Positions 38,831-53,536 of a stretch of DNA of 64,000 bases are shown one piece after another (positions within the stretch are counted from its first letter, which is position 1; every line of letters begins with the position of its first letter). The stretch is from Luidia sarsii. Lineage: Eukaryota > Echinodermata > Asteroidea > Paxillosida > Luidiidae. Position numbers and translations under genes: made by a program. Below the pieces are notes generated by a model, which had not been told where the DNA came from, made no database searches, and saw only the letters and a program-made list of their open reading frames with translations. The stretch lies in contig OX465104.1 of assembly GCA_949987565.1 (NCBI GenBank), positions 1-64,000 of the forward strand, in the 5' to 3' direction.

Positions 38831-41800
38831 TTGCTGTCGCAGGAGTCGACAGAAGGCAGTTTCGTTTGGAGGGTTGCCGTCGCAGGAGTCGACGGACGAC
38901 AGGTTTGTTTAAAGGGTAGCCGACAAAGGAGTCGACGGACGTCAGTTTTGTTTGGAGGGTTGCCATTGCGTTTGGAGGGTTGCCGTCGCAGGAGTCAACA
39001 GACGACAGTTTCGTTTGGGAGGCTGCCGTCGCAGGAGTCGACGGAGGGCATTTTCGTTTGGAGGGTTATCATTGCAGAAGTTGACGGACGACAGTTTCGT
39101 TTAGAGGGTAGCCTTCGCAGGAGTCGATGGACGACAGTTTCTTTTGGAGGGTGTCCATTGCAAGAGTCAACAGATGGCAGTTTCGTTCGGAGGCTTGCCG
39201 TGGCGGGAGTCGACGGACGACAGTTTTGTTTTGAGGGTTGCTGTCGCAGGAGTCGACAAAAGGCAGTTTCGTTTGGAGGGTTGCCGTCGCAGGAGTCGAC
39301 GGACGACAGGTTTGTTTATAGGGTAGACGACAAAGGAGTCGACGGACGTCAGTTTTGTTTGGAGGGTTGCCATTGCGTTTGGAGGGTTGCCGTCGCAGGA
39401 GTCAACAGACGACAGTTTCGTTTGGAAGGCTGCCGTCGCAGGAGTCGACGGAGGGCATTTTCGTTTGGAGGGTTGCCATAGCAGGAGTCAACGGAAGGCA
39501 GTTTCGTTTAGAGGGTTGACGTCGCAGGAGTTGATAGATGGCAGTTTCATTTGAAAGGTTGCCGTCACATGAGTCGACGGACGACATTTTCGTTTGGAGG
39601 GTTGCCGTCGCAGTAGAAGGCGGACGTCAGTTTTGTTTGGAAGGCTGCCGTCGCAGAAATCAACGGAAGTAAGTTTTGTTTGGAGGGTTGCCGTCGCAGG
39701 AGTCGACGGACGACAGGTTTGTTTAAAGGGTTGCCGACAAAGGAGTCGACGGACGTCAGTTTTGTTTGGATGGTTGCCATTGCGTTTGGAGGGTTGCCGT
39801 CGCAGGAGTCAACATACGACAGTTTCGTTTGGTAGGCTGCCGTCGCAGGAGTCGACGGAGGGCATTTTCGTTTGGAGGGTTGCCGTCTCAGGAGTCAACG
39901 GAAGGCAGTTTCGTTTAGAGGGTTGACGTCGCAGGAGTCGACGGACGACAGGTTTGTTTAAAGGGTTGACGACAAAGGAGTCGACGGACGTCAGTTTTGT
40001 TTGGAGGGTTGCCATTGCGTTTGGAGGGTTGCCGTCGCAGGAGTCAACAGACGACAGTTTCGTTTGGAAGTCTGCCGTCGCAGGAGTCGACGGAGGGCAT
40101 TTTCGTTTGGAGGGTTGCCATAGCAGGAGTCAACGGAAGGCAGTTTCGTTCAGAGGGTTGACGTCACAGGAGTTGATGGATGACAGTTTCATTTGGAAGG
40201 TTGCCATCACATGAGTCGACGGACGACATTTTCGTTTGGAGGGTTGCCGTCGCAGGAGAAGGCGGACGTCAGTTTTGTTTCGAAGGTTGCCGTCGCAGAA
40301 GTCAACGGAAGTAAGTTTTGTTTGGAGGGTTGTCGTCGCAGGAGTCGATGGACGACAGTTTCTTTTGGAGTGTGTCCGTTGCAAGAGTAAACAGAAGGCA
40401 GTTTCGTTTGGAGGGTTGCCGTCGCAGGAGTCGACGGACGACAGGTTTGTTTAAAGGGTTGCCGGCAAAGGAGTCGACGGACGTCAGTTTTGTTTGGAGG
40501 GTTGCCATTGCGTTTGGAGGGTTGCCGTCGCAGGAGTCAACAGACGACAGTTTCGTTTGGAAGGCTGCCGTCGCAAGAGTCGACAGAGGGCATTTTCGTT
40601 TGGAGGGTTGCCATAGCAGGAGTCAACGGAAGGCAGTTTCGTTTAGAGGGCTGACGTCGCAGGAGTTGATGGATGACAGTTTCATTTGGAAGGTTGCCGT
40701 CACATGAGTCGACGGAGGACATTTTCGTTTGAAGGGTTGCCGTCGCAGGAGAAGGCGGACGTCAGTTTTGTTTGGAAGGCTGCCGTCGCAGAAATCAACG
40801 GAAGTAAGTTTTGTTTGGAGGGTTGCCGTCGCAGGAGTCGACGGACGACAGGTTTGTTTAAAGGGTTGCCAACAAAGGAGTCGACGGACGTCAGTTTTGT
40901 TTTGGAGGGTTGCCATTGCGTTTGGAGGGTTGCCGTCGCAGGAGTCAACAGACGACAGTTTCGTTTGGTAGGCTGCCGTCGCAGGAGTCGACGGAGGGCA
41001 TTTTCGTTTGGAGGGTTGCCATATCAGGAGTCAACGGAAGGCAGTTTCGTTTAGAGGGTTGACGTCGCAGGAGTTGATGGATGACATTTTCGTTTGGAGG
41101 GTTGCCGTCGCAGGAGAAGGCGGACGTCAGTTTTTTTTGGAAGGTTGCCGTCGCAGAAGTCAACGGAAGTAAGTTTTGTTTGGAGGGTTGACGTCGCAGG
41201 AGTCGACGGACGACAGTTTCGTTTGGAGGGTTGCCGTCGCAGAAGTCAATGGACGACAGTTTTGTTTGGAGGGTTGCCATCGCAGGAGTCGACGGACAAC
41301 AGTTTTGTTTGCAGGGTTGCCGTCGCAGGAGTTAACAGAAGGCAGTGTTGTTTGGAGGGTTGCCATCGCAGGAGTCGACAGAAGGCAGTTTCGTTTGGAG
41401 GGTTGACGTCGCAGGAGTTGACAGAAGGCAAATTCGTTTGGAGGGTTGCCTTCGCAGGAGTCGACAGAGGGCAGTTTCGTTCAGAGGGTTATCATTGCAG
41501 GAGTCGATGGACGACAGTTTCGTTTAGAGGGTGTCCATTGCAAGAGTCAACAGATGGCAGTTTCGTTCGGAGGCTTGCCGTCGCAGGAGTCGACGGACGA
41601 CAGTTTTGTTTTGAGGGTTGCCGACAAAGGAGTCGACGGACGTCAGTTTTGTTTGGAGGGTTGCCATTGCATTTGGAGGGTTGCCGTCGCAGGAGTCAAC
41701 AGACGACAGTTTCGTTTGGAAGGCTGCCGTCGCAGGAGTCGACGGAGGGCATTTTCGTTTGGAGGGTTGTCGTCTCAGGAGTCAACGGAAGGCAGTTTCG

Positions 41801-44800
41801 TTTAGAGGGTTGACGTCGCAGGAGTCAATGGATGACAGTTTCTTTTGGAAGGTTGCCGTCACATGAGTCGATGGACGACAGTTTCTTTTGGAGGGTGTCC
41901 GTTGCAAGAGTAAACAGAAGGCAGTTTCGTTTCGAGGGTTGCCGTCGCAGGAGTCGACGGACGACAGGTTTGTTTAAAGGGTTGCCGACACAGGAGTCGA
42001 CGGAAGTCAGTTTTGTTTGGAGGGTTGCCATTGCGTTTGGAGGGTTTCCCTCGCAGGAGTCAACAGACGACAGTTTCGTTTGGAAGGCTGCCGTCGCAGG
42101 AGTCGACGGAGGGCATTTTCGTTTGGAGGTTTGCCATAGCAGGAGTCGACAGAAGGCAGTTTCGTTTGGAGGGTTGCTGTTGCAGGAGTTGTCGGACGAC
42201 AGTTTCGTTTGGAGGGTTGCCGTTGCAGAAGTCGACAGAGGGCAGTTTCGTTCAGAGGGTTATCATTGCAGGAGTTGACGGACGACAGTTTCGTTTAGAG
42301 GGTAGCCGTCGCAGGAGTCGATGGACGACAGTTTCTTTTTGAGGGTGTCCATTGCAAGAGTCAACAGATGGCAGTTTCGTTCGGAGGCTTGCCGTCGCAG
42401 GAGTCGACGGACGACAGTTTTGTTTTGAGGGTTGCTGTCGCAGGAGTCGACAGAAGGCAGTTTCGTTTGGAGGGTTGCCGTCGCAGGAGTCGACGGACGA
42501 CAGGTTTGTTTAAAGGGTAGCCGACAAAGGAGTCGACGGACGTCAGTTTTGTTTGGAGGGTTGCCATTGCGTTTGGAGGGTTGCCGTCGCAGGAGTCAAC
42601 AGACGACAGTTTCGTTTGGGAGGCTGCCGTCGCAGGAGTCGACGGAGGGCATTTTCGTTTGGAGGGTTATCATTGCAGAAGTTGACGGACGACAGTTTCG
42701 TTTAGAGGGTAGCCGTCGCAGGAGTCGATGGACGACAGTTTCTTTTGGAGGGTGTCCATTGCAAGAGTCAACAGATGGCAGTTTCGTTCGGAGGCTTGCC
42801 GTGGCGGGAGTCGACGGACGACAGTTTTGTTTTGAGGGTTGCTGTCGCAGGAGTCGACAGAAGGCAGTTTCGTTTGGAGGGTTGCCGTCGCAGGAGTCGA
42901 CGGACGACAGGTTTGTTTATAGGGTAGCCGACAAAGGAGTCGACGGACGTCAGTTTTGTTTGGAGGGTTGCCATTGCGTTTGGAGGGTTGCCGTCGCAGG
43001 AGTCAACAGACGACAGTTTCGTTTGGAAGGCTGCCGTCGCAGGAGTCGACGGAGGGCATTTTCGTTTGGAGGGTTGCCATAGCAGGAGTCAACGGAAGGC
43101 AGTTTCGTTTAGAGGGTTGACGTCGCAGGAGTTGATGGATGACAGTTTTATTTGAAAGGTTGCCGTCACATGAGTCGACGGACGACATTTTCGTTTGGAG
43201 GGTTGCCGTCGCAGGAGAAGGCGGACGTCAGTTTTGTTTGGAAGGCTGCCGTCGCAGAAATCAACGGAAGTAAGTTTTGTTTGGAGGGTTGCCGTCGCAG
43301 GAGTCGACGGACGACAGGTTTGTTTAAAGGGTTGCCGACAAAGGAGTCGACGGACGTCAGTTTTGTTTGGATGGTTGCCATTGCGTTTGGAGGGTTGCCG
43401 TCGCAGGAGTCAACAGACGACAGTTTCGTTTGGTAGGCTGCCGTCGCAGGAGTCGACGGAGGGCATTTTCGTTTGGAGGGTTGCCGTCTCAGGAGTCAAC
43501 GGAAGGCAGTTTCGTTTAGAGGGTTGACGTCGCAGGAGTCGACGGACGACAGGTTTGTTTAAAGGGTTGACGACAAAGGAGTCGACGGACGTCAGTTTTG
43601 TTTGGAGGGTTGCCATTGCGTTTGGAGGGTTGCCGTCGCAGGAGTCAACAGACGACAGTTTCGTTTGGAAGTCTGCCGTCGCAGGAGTCGACGGAGGGCA
43701 TTTTCGTTTGGAGGGTTGCCATAGCAGGAGTCAACGGAAGGCAGTTTCGTTCAGAGGGTTGACGTCGCAGGAGTTGATGGATGACAGTTTCATTTGGAAG
43801 GTTGCCGTCACATGAGTCGACGGACGACATTTTCGTTTGGAGGGTTGCCGTCGCAGGAGAAGGCGGACGTCAGTTTTGTTTGGAAGGCTGCCGTCGCAAA
43901 AGTCAACGGAAGTAAGTTTTGTTTGGAGGGTTGCTGTCGCAGGAGTCGACGGACGACAGGTTTGTTTAAAGGGTTGCCGACAAAGGAGTCGACGGACGTC
44001 AGTTTTGTTTGGAGGGTTGCCATAGCGTTTGGAGGGTTGCCGTCGCAGGAGTCAACAGACGACAGTTTCGTTTGGTAGGCTACCGTCGCAGGAGTCGACG
44101 GAGGGCATTTTCGTTTGGAGGGTTGCCATAGTAGGAGTCAACGGAAGGCAGTTTCGTTTAGAGGGTTGACTTCGCAGGAGTTGATGGATGACAGTTTCAT
44201 TTGGAAGGTTGCTGTCACATGAGTCGACGGACGACATTTTCATTTGGAGGGTTGCCGTCGCAGAAGTCAACGGACGACAGTTTCGTTTGGAGGGTTGCCG
44301 TCGCAGAAGTCAATGGACGACAGTTTTGTTTGGAGGGTTGCCATCGCAGGAGTCGACGGACAACAGTTTTGTTTGCAGGGTTGCCGTCGCAGAAGTCAAC
44401 GGCCAACAGTTTCGTTTGGAGGGTTACCGTCGCAGGAGTTAACAGAAGGCAGTGTTGTTTGGAGGGTTGCCATCGCAGGAGTCGACAGAAGGCAGTGTCG
44501 TTTGGAGGGTTGCCTTCGCAGGAGTCGACAGAGGGCAGTTTCGTTCAGAGGGTTATCATTGCAGGAGTTGACGGACGACAGTTTCGTTTAGAGGGTAGCC
44601 GTCGCAGGAGTCGATGGACGACAGTTTCTTTTTGAGGGTGTCCATTGCAAGAGTCAACAGATGGCAGTTTCGTTCGGAGGCTTGCCGTCGCAGGAGTCGA
44701 CGGACGACAGTTTTTTTTTGAGGGTTGCTGTCGCAGGAGTCGACAGAAGGCAGTTTCGTTTGGAGGGTTGCCGTCGCAGGAGTCGACGGACGACAGGTTT

Positions 44801-45346
44801 GTTTAAAGGGTTGCCGACAAAGGAGTCGACGGACGTCAGTTTTGTTTGGAGGGTTGCCATTGCGTTTGGAGGGTTGCCGTCCCAGGAGTCAACAGACGAC
44901 AGTTTCGTTTGGAAGGCTGCCGTCGCAGGAGTCGACGGAGGGCATTTTCGTTTGGAGGGTTATCATTGCAGAAGTTGACGGACGACAGTTTCGTTTAGAG
45001 GGTGGCCGTCGCAGGAGTCGATGGACGACAGTTTCTTTTGGAGGGTGTCCATTGCAAGAGTCAACAGATGGCAGTTTCGTTCGGAGGCTTGCCGTCGCAG
45101 GAGTCGACGGACGACAGTTTTGTTTTGAGGGTTGCTGTCGCAGGAGTCGACAGAGGGCAGTTTCGTTCAGAGGGTTATCATTGCAGGAGTTGACGGACGA
45201 CAGTTTCGTTTAGAGGGTAGCTGTCGCAGGAGTCGATGGACGACAGTTTCTTTTTGAGGGTGTCCATTGCAAGAGTCAACAGATGGCAGTTTCGTTCGGA
45301 GGCTTGCCGTCGCAGGAGTCGACGGACGACAGTTTTGTTTTGAGGG
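38831..45346 (+). repeat. Higher-order repeat block 3, 6,516 bp
   Basis: Same landmark order as block 1 but 344 bp shorter, exactly eight 43-bp units. The missing units would lie at about 45141-45153, inside the conserved CAGGAGTCGACAGA motif, where the sequence passes from the equivalent of 30105 to that of 30450. Private changes include T at 39614 and T at 44715 (a run of nine T), both G in the other copies. Confidence 0.9.
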
Positions 45347-48300
45347 TTGCTGTCGCAGGAGTCGACAGAAGGCAGTTTCGTTTGGAGGGTTGCCGTCGCA
45401 GGAGTCGACGGACGACAGGTTTGTTTAAAGGGTAGCCGACAAAGGAGTCGACGGACGTCAGTTTTGTTTGGAGGGTTGCCATTGCGTTTGGAGGGTTGCC
45501 GTCGCAGGAGTCAACAGACGACAGTTTCGTTTGGGAGGCTGCCGTCGCAGGAGTCGACGGAGGGCATTTTCGTTTGGAGGGTTATCATTGCAGAAGTTGA
45601 CGGACGACAGTTTCGTTTAGAGGGTAGCCTTCGCAGGAGTCGATGGACGACAGTTTCTTTTGGAGGGTGTCCATTGCAAGAGTCAACAGATGGCAGTTTC
45701 GTTCGGAGGCTTGCCGTGGCGGGAGTCGACGGACGACAGTTTTGTTTTGAGGGTTGCTGTCGCAGGAGTCGACAGAAGGCAGTTTCGTTTGGAGGGTTGC
45801 CGTCGCAGGAGTCGACGGACGACAGGTTTGTTTATAGGGTAGACGACAAAGGAGTCGACGGACGTCAGTTTTGTTTGGAGGGTTGCCATTGCGTTTGGAG
45901 GGTTGCCGTCGCAGGAGTCAACAGACGACAGTTTCGTTTGGAAGGCTGCCGTCGCAGGAGTCGACGGAGGGCATTTTCGTTTGGAGGGTTGCCATAGCAG
46001 GAGTCAACGGAAGGCAGTTTCGTTTAGAGGGTTGACGTCGCAGGAGTTGATAGATGGCAGTTTCATTTGAAAGGTTGCCGTCACATGAGTCGACGGACGA
46101 CATTTTCGTTTGGAGGGTTGCCGTCGCAGGAGAAGGCGGACGTCAGTTTTGTTTGGAAGGCTGCCGTCGCAGAAATCAACGGAAGTAAGTTTTGTTTGGA
46201 GGGTTGCCGTCGCAGGAGTCGACGGACGACAGGTTTGTTTAAAGGGTTGCCGACAAAGGAGTCGACGGACGTCAGTTTTGTTTGGATGGTTGCCATTGCG
46301 TTTGGAGGGTTGCCGTCGCAGGAGTCAACATACGACAGTTTCGTTTGGTAGGCTGCCGTCGCAGGAGTCGACGGAGGGCATTTTCGTTTGGAGGGTTGCC
46401 GTCTCAGGAGTCAACGGAAGGCAGTTTCGTTTAGAGGGTTGACGTCGCAGGAGTCGACGGACGACAGGTTTGTTTAAAGGGTTGACGACAAAGGAGTCGA
46501 CGGACGTCAGTTTTGTTTGGAGGGTTGCCATTGCGTTTGGAGGGTTGCCGTCGCAGGAGTCAACAGACGACAGTTTCGTTTGGAAGTCTGCCGTCGCAGG
46601 AGTCGACGGAGGGCATTTTCGTTTGGAGGGTTGCCATAGCAGGAGTCAACGGAAGGCAGTTTCGTTCAGAGGGTTGACGTCACAGGAGTTGATGGATGAC
46701 AGTTTCATTTGGAAGGTTGCCATCACATGAGTCGACGGACGACATTTTCGTTTGGAGGGTTGCCGTCGCAGGAGAAGGCGGACGTCAGTTTTGTTTCGAA
46801 GGTTGCCGTCGCAGAAGTCAACGGAAGTAAGTTTTGTTTGGAGGGTTGTCGTCGCAGGAGTCGATGGACGACAGTTTCTTTTGGAGTGTGTCCGTTGCAA
46901 GAGTAAACAGAAGGCAGTTTCGTTTGGAGGGTTGCCGTCGCAGGAGTCGACGGACGACAGGTTTGTTTAAAGGGTTGCCGGCAAAGGAGTCGACGGACGT
47001 CAGTTTTGTTTGGAGGGTTGCCATTGCGTTTGGAGGGTTGCCGTCGCAGGAGTCAACAGACGACAGTTTCGTTTGGAAGGCTGCCGTCGCAAGAGTCGAC
47101 AGAGGGCATTTTCGTTTGGAGGGTTGCCATAGCAGGAGTCAACGGAAGGCAGTTTCGTTTAGAGGGCTGACGTCGCAGGAGTTGATGGATGACAGTTTCA
47201 TTTGGAAGGTTGCCGTCACATGAGTCGACGGAGGACATTTTCGTTTGAAGGGTTGCCGTCGCAGGAGAAGGCGGACGTCAGTTTTGTTTGGAAGGCTGCC
47301 GTCGCAGAAATCAACGGAAGTAAGTTTTGTTTGGAGGGTTGCCGTCGCAGGAGTCGACGGACGACAGGTTTGTTTAAAGGGTTGCCAACAAAGGAGTCGA
47401 CGGACGTCAGTTTTGTTTTGGAGGGTTGCCATTGCGTTTGGAGGGTTGCCGTCGCAGGAGTCAACAGACGACAGTTTCGTTTGGTAGGCTGCCGTCGCAG
47501 GAGTCGACGGAGGGCATTTTCGTTTGGAGGGTTGCCATATCAGGAGTCAACGGAAGGCAGTTTCGTTTAGAGGGTTGACGTCGCAGGAGTTGATGGATGA
47601 CATTTTCGTTTGGAGGGTTGCCGTCGCAGGAGAAGGCGGACGTCAGTTTTTTTTGGAAGGTTGCCGTCGCAGAAGTCAACGGAAGTAAGTTTTGTTTGGA
47701 GGGTTGACGTCGCAGGAGTCGACGGACGACAGTTTCGTTTGGAGGGTTGCCGTCGCAGAAGTCAATGGACGACAGTTTTGTTTGGAGGGTTGCCATCGCA
47801 GGAGTCGACGGACAACAGTTTTGTTTGCAGGGTTGCCGTCGCAGGAGTTAACAGAAGGCAGTGTTGTTTGGAGGGTTGCCATCGCAGGAGTCGACAGAAG
47901 GCAGTTTCGTTTGGAGGGTTGACGTCGCAGGAGTTGACAGAAGGCAAATTCGTTTGGAGGGTTGCCTTCGCAGGAGTCGACAGAGGGCAGTTTCGTTCAG
48001 AGGGTTATCATTGCAGGAGTCGATGGACGACAGTTTCGTTTAGAGGGTGTCCATTGCAAGAGTCAACAGATGGCAGTTTCGTTCGGAGGCTTGCCGTCGC
48101 AGGAGTCGACGGACGACAGTTTTGTTTTGAGGGTTGCCGACAAAGGAGTCGACGGACGTCAGTTTTGTTTGGAGGGTTGCCATTGCATTTGGAGGGTTGC
48201 CGTCGCAGGAGTCAACAGACGACAGTTTCGTTTGGAAGGCTGCCGTCGCAGGAGTCGACGGAGGGCATTTTCGTTTGGAGGGTTGTCGTCTCAGGAGTCA

Positions 48301-51300
48301 ACGGAAGGCAGTTTCGTTTAGAGGGTTGACGTCGCAGGAGTCAATGGATGACAGTTTCTTTTGGAAGGTTGCCGTCACATGAGTCGATGGACGACAGTTT
48401 CTTTTGGAGGGTGTCCGTTGCAAGAGTAAACAGAAGGCAGTTTCGTTTCGAGGGTTGCCGTCGCAGGAGTCGACGGACGACAGGTTTGTTTAAAGGGTTG
48501 CCGACACAGGAGTCGACGGAAGTCAGTTTTGTTTGGAGGGTTGCCATTGCGTTTGGAGGGTTTCCCTCGCAGGAGTCAACAGACGACAGTTTCGTTTGGA
48601 AGGCTGCCGTCGCAGGAGTCGACGGAGGGCATTTTCGTTTGGAGGTTTGCCATAGCAGGAGTCGACAGAAGGCAGTTTCGTTTGGAGGGTTGCTGTTGCA
48701 GGAGTTGTCGGACGACAGTTTCGTTTGGAGGGTTGCCGTTGCAGAAGTCGACAGAGGGCAGTTTCGTTCAGAGGGTTATCATTGCAGGAGTTGACGGACG
48801 ACAGTTTCGTTTAGAGGGTAGCCGTCGCAGGAGTCGATGGACGACAGTTTCTTTTTGAGGGTGTCCATTGCAAGAGTCAACAGATGGCAGTTTCGTTCGG
48901 AGGCTTGCCGTCGCAGGAGTCGACGGACGACAGTTTTGTTTTGAGGGTTGCTGTCGCAGGAGTCGACAGAAGGCAGTTTCGTTTGGAGGGTTGCCGTCGC
49001 AGGAGTCGACGGACGACAGGTTTGTTTAAAGGGTAGCCGACAAAGGAGTCGACGGACGTCAGTTTTGTTTGGAGGGTTGCCATTGCGTTTGGAGGGTTGC
49101 CGTCGCAGGAGTCAACAGACGACAGTTTCGTTTGGGAGGCTGCCGTCGCAGGAGTCGACGGAGGGCATTTTCGTTTGGAGGGTTATCATTGCAGAAGTTG
49201 ACGGACGACAGTTTCGTTTAGAGGGTAGCCGTCGCAGGAGTCGATGGACGACAGTTTCTTTTGGAGGGTGTCCATTGCAAGAGTCAACAGATGGCAGTTT
49301 CGTTCGGAGGCTTGCCGTGGCGGGAGTCGACGGACGACAGTTTTGTTTTGAGGGTTGCTGTCGCAGGAGTCGACAGAAGGCAGTTTCGTTTGGAGGGTTG
49401 CCGTCGCAGGAGTCGACGGACGACAGGTTTGTTTATAGGGTAGCCGACAAAGGAGTCGACGGACGTCAGTTTTGTTTGGAGGGTTGCCATTGCGTTTGGA
49501 GGGTTGCCGTCGCAGGAGTCAACAGACGACAGTTTCGTTTGGAAGGCTGCCGTCGCAGGAGTCGACGGAGGGCATTTTCGTTTGGAGGGTTGCCATAGCA
49601 GGAGTCAACGGAAGGCAGTTTCGTTTAGAGGGTTGACGTCGCAGGAGTTGATGGATGACAGTTTTATTTGAAAGGTTGCCGTCACATGAGTCGACGGACG
49701 ACATTTTCGTTTGGAGGGTTGCCGTCGCAGGAGAAGGCGGACGTCAGTTTTGTTTGGAAGGCTGCCGTCGCAGAAATCAACGGAAGTAAGTTTTGTTTGG
49801 AGGGTTGCCGTCGCAGGAGTCGACGGACGACAGGTTTGTTTAAAGGGTTGCCGACAAAGGAGTCGACGGACGTCAGTTTTGTTTGGATGGTTGCCATTGC
49901 GTTTGGAGGGTTGCCGTCGCAGGAGTCAACAGACGACAGTTTCGTTTGGTAGGCTGCCGTCGCAGGAGTCGACGGAGGGCATTTTCGTTTGGAGGGTTGC
50001 CGTCTCAGGAGTCAACGGAAGGCAGTTTCGTTTAGAGGGTTGACGTCGCAGGAGTCGACGGACGACAGGTTTGTTTAAAGGGTTGACGACAAAGGAGTCG
50101 ACGGACGTCAGTTTTGTTTGGAGGGTTGCCATTGCGTTTGGAGGGTTGCCGTCGCAGGAGTCAACAGACGACAGTTTCGTTTGGAAGTCTGCCGTCGCAG
50201 GAGTCGACGGAGGGCATTTTCGTTTGGAGGGTTGCCATAGCAGGAGTCAACGGAAGGCAGTTTCGTTCAGAGGGTTGACGTCGCAGGAGTTGATGGATGA
50301 CAGTTTCATTTGGAAGGTTGCCGTCACATGAGTCGACGGACGACATTTTCGTTTGGAGGGTTGCCGTCGCAGGAGAAGGCGGACGTCAGTTTTGTTTGGA
50401 AGGCTGCCGTCGCAAAAGTCAACGGAAGTAAGTTTTGTTTGGAGGGTTGCTGTCGCAGGAGTCGACGGACGACAGGTTTGTTTAAAGGGTTGCCGACAAA
50501 GGAGTCGACGGACGTCAGTTTTGTTTGGAGGGTTGCCATAGCGTTTGGAGGGTTGCCGTCGCAGGAGTCAACAGACGACAGTTTCGTTTGGTAGGCTACC
50601 GTCGCAGGAGTCGACGGAGGGCATTTTCGTTTGGAGGGTTGCCATAGTAGGAGTCAACGGAAGGCAGTTTCGTTTAGAGGGTTGACTTCGCAGGAGTTGA
50701 TGGATGACAGTTTCATTTGGAAGGTTGCTGTCACATGAGTCGACGGACGACATTTTCATTTGGAGGGTTGCCGTCGCAGAAGTCAACGGACGACAGTTTC
50801 GTTTGGAGGGTTGCCGTCGCAGAAGTCAATGGACGACAGTTTTGTTTGGAGGGTTGCCATCGCAGGAGTCGACGGACAACAGTTTTGTTTGCAGGGTTGC
50901 CGTCGCAGAAGTCAACGGCCAACAGTTTCGTTTGGAGGGTTACCGTCGCAGGAGTTAACAGAAGGCAGTGTTGTTTGGAGGGTTGCCATCGCAGGAGTCG
51001 ACAGAAGGCAGTGTCGTTTGGAGGGTTGCCTTCGCAGGAGTCGACAGAGGGCAGTTTCGTTCAGAGGGTTATCATTGCAGGAGTTGACGGACGACAGTTT
51101 CGTTTAGAGGGTAGCCGTCGCAGGAGTCGATGGACGACAGTTTCTTTTTGAGGGTGTCCATTGCAAGAGTCAACAGATGGCAGTTTCGTTCGGAGGCTTG
51201 CCGTCGCAGGAGTCGACGGACGACAGTTTTGTTTTGAGGGTTGCTGTCGCAGGAGTCGACAGAAGGCAGTTTCGTTTGGAGGGTTGCCGTCGCAGGAGTC

Positions 51301-53536
51301 GACGGACGACAGGTTTGTTTAAAGGGTTGCCGACAAAGGAGTCGACGGACGTCAGTTTTGTTTGGAGGGTTGCCATTGCGTTTGGAGGGTTGCCGTCCCA
51401 GGAGTCAACAGACGACAGTTTCGTTTGGAAGGCTGCCGTCGCAGGAGTCGACGGAGGGCATTTTCGTTTGGAGGGTTATCATTGCAGAAGTTGACGGACG
51501 ACAGTTTCGTTTAGAGGGTGGCCGTCGCAGGAGTCGATGGACGACAGTTTCTTTTGGAGGGTGTCCATTGCAAGAGTCAACAGATGGCAGTTTCGTTCGG
51601 AGGCTTGCCGTCGCAGGAGTCGACGGACGACAGTTTTGTTTTGAGGGTTGCTGTCGCAGGAGTCGACAGAGGGCAGTTTCGTTCAGAGGGTTATCATTGC
51701 AGGAGTCGATGGACGACAGTTTCGTTTAGAGGGTGTCCATTGCAAGAGTCAACAGATGGCAGTTTCGTTCGGAGGCTTGCCGTCGCAGGAGTCGACGGAC
51801 GACAGTTTTGTTTTGAGGGTTGCCGACAAAGGAGTCGACGGACGTCAGTTTTGTTTGGAGGGTTGCCATTGCGTTTGGAGGGTTGCCGTCGCAGGAGTCA
51901 ACAGACGACAGTTTCGTTTGGTAGGCTACCGTCGCAGGAGTCGACGGAGGGCATTTTCGTTTGGAGGGTTGCCATAGTAGGAGTCAACGGAAGGCAGTTT
52001 CGTTTAGAGGGTTGACTTCGCAGGAGTTGATGGATGACAGTTTCATTTGGAAGGTTGCTGTCACATGAGTCGACGGACGACATTTTCATTTGGAGGGTTG
52101 CCGTCGCAGAAGTCAACGGACGACAGTTTCGTTTGGAGGGTTGCCGTCGCAGAAGTCAATGGACGACAGTTTTGTTTGGAGGGTTGCCATCGCAGGAGTC
52201 GACGGACAACAGTTTTGTTTGCAGGGTTGCCGTCGCAGAAGTCAACGGCCAACAGTTTCGTTTGGAGGGTTACCGTCGCAGGAGTTAACAGAAGGCAGTG
52301 TTGTTTGGAGGGTTGCCATCGCAGGAGTCGACAGAAGGCAGTGTCGTTTGGAGGGTTGCCTTCGCAGGAGTCGACAGAGGGCAGTTTCGTCCAGAGGGTT
52401 ATCATTGCAGGAGTTGACGGACGACAGTTTCGTTTAGAGGGTAGCCGTCGCAGGAGTCGATGGACGACAGTTTCTTTTTGAGGGTGTCCATTGCAAGAGT
52501 CAACAGATGGCAGTTTCGTTCGGAGGCTTGCCGTCGCAGGAGTCGACGGACGACAGTTTTGTTTTGAGGGTTGCTGTCGCAGGAGTCGACAGAAGGCAGT
52601 TTCGTTTGGAGGGTTGCCGTCGCAGGAGTCGACGGACGACAGGTTTGTTTAAAGGGTTGCCGACAAAGGAGTCGACGGACGTCAGTTTTGTTTGGAGGGT
52701 TGCCATTGCGTTTGGAGGGTTGCCGTCCCAGGAGTCAACAGACGACAGTTTCGTTTGGAAGGCTGCCGTCGCAGGAGTCGACGGAGGGCATTTTCGTTTG
52801 GAGGGTTATCATTGCAGAAGTTGACGGACGACAGTTTCGTTTAGAGGGTGGCCGTCGCAGGAGTCGATGGACGACAGTTTCTTTTGGAGGGTGTCCATTG
52901 CAAGAGTCAACAGATGGCAGTTTCGTTCGGAGGCTTGCCGTCGCAGGAGTCGACGGACGACAGTTTTGTTTTGAGGGTTGCTGTCGCAGGAGTCGACAGA
53001 AGGCAGTTTCGTTTGGAGGGTTGCCGTCGCAGGAGTCGACGGACAACAGTTTTGTTTGCAGGGTTGCCGTCGCAGAAGTCAACGGCCAACAGTTTCGTTT
53101 GGAGGGTTACCGTCGCAGGAGTTAACAGAAGGCAGTGTTGTTTGGAGGGTTGCCATCGCAGGAGTCGACGGACAACAGTTTTGTTTGCAGGGTTGCCGTC
53201 GCAGAAGTCAACGGCCAACAGTTTCGTTTGGAGGGTTACCGTCGCAGGAGTTAACAGAAGGCAGTGTTGTTTGGAGGGTTGCCATCGCAGGAGTCGACAG
53301 AAGGCAGTGTCGTTTGGAGGGTTGCCTTCGCAGGAGTCGACAGAGGGCAGTTTCGTTCAGAGGGTTATCATTGCAGGAGTTGACGGACGACAGTTTCGTT
53401 TAGAGGGTAGCCGTCGCAGGAGTCGATGGACGACAGTTTCTTTTTGAGGGTGTCCATTGCAAGAGTCAACAGATGGCAGTTTCGTTCGGAGGCTTGCCGT
53501 CGCAGGAGTCGACGGACGACAGTTTTGTTTTGAGGG
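45347..53536 (+). repeat. Higher-order repeat block 4, 8,190 bp
   Basis: Same as block 2 but without its 2-bp deletion, giving 6860+1330. The 1,330-bp duplication is visible at the landmarks 50704 and 52034. Similarity to block 2 is so high that few differences can be seen by eye. Confidence 0.9.
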
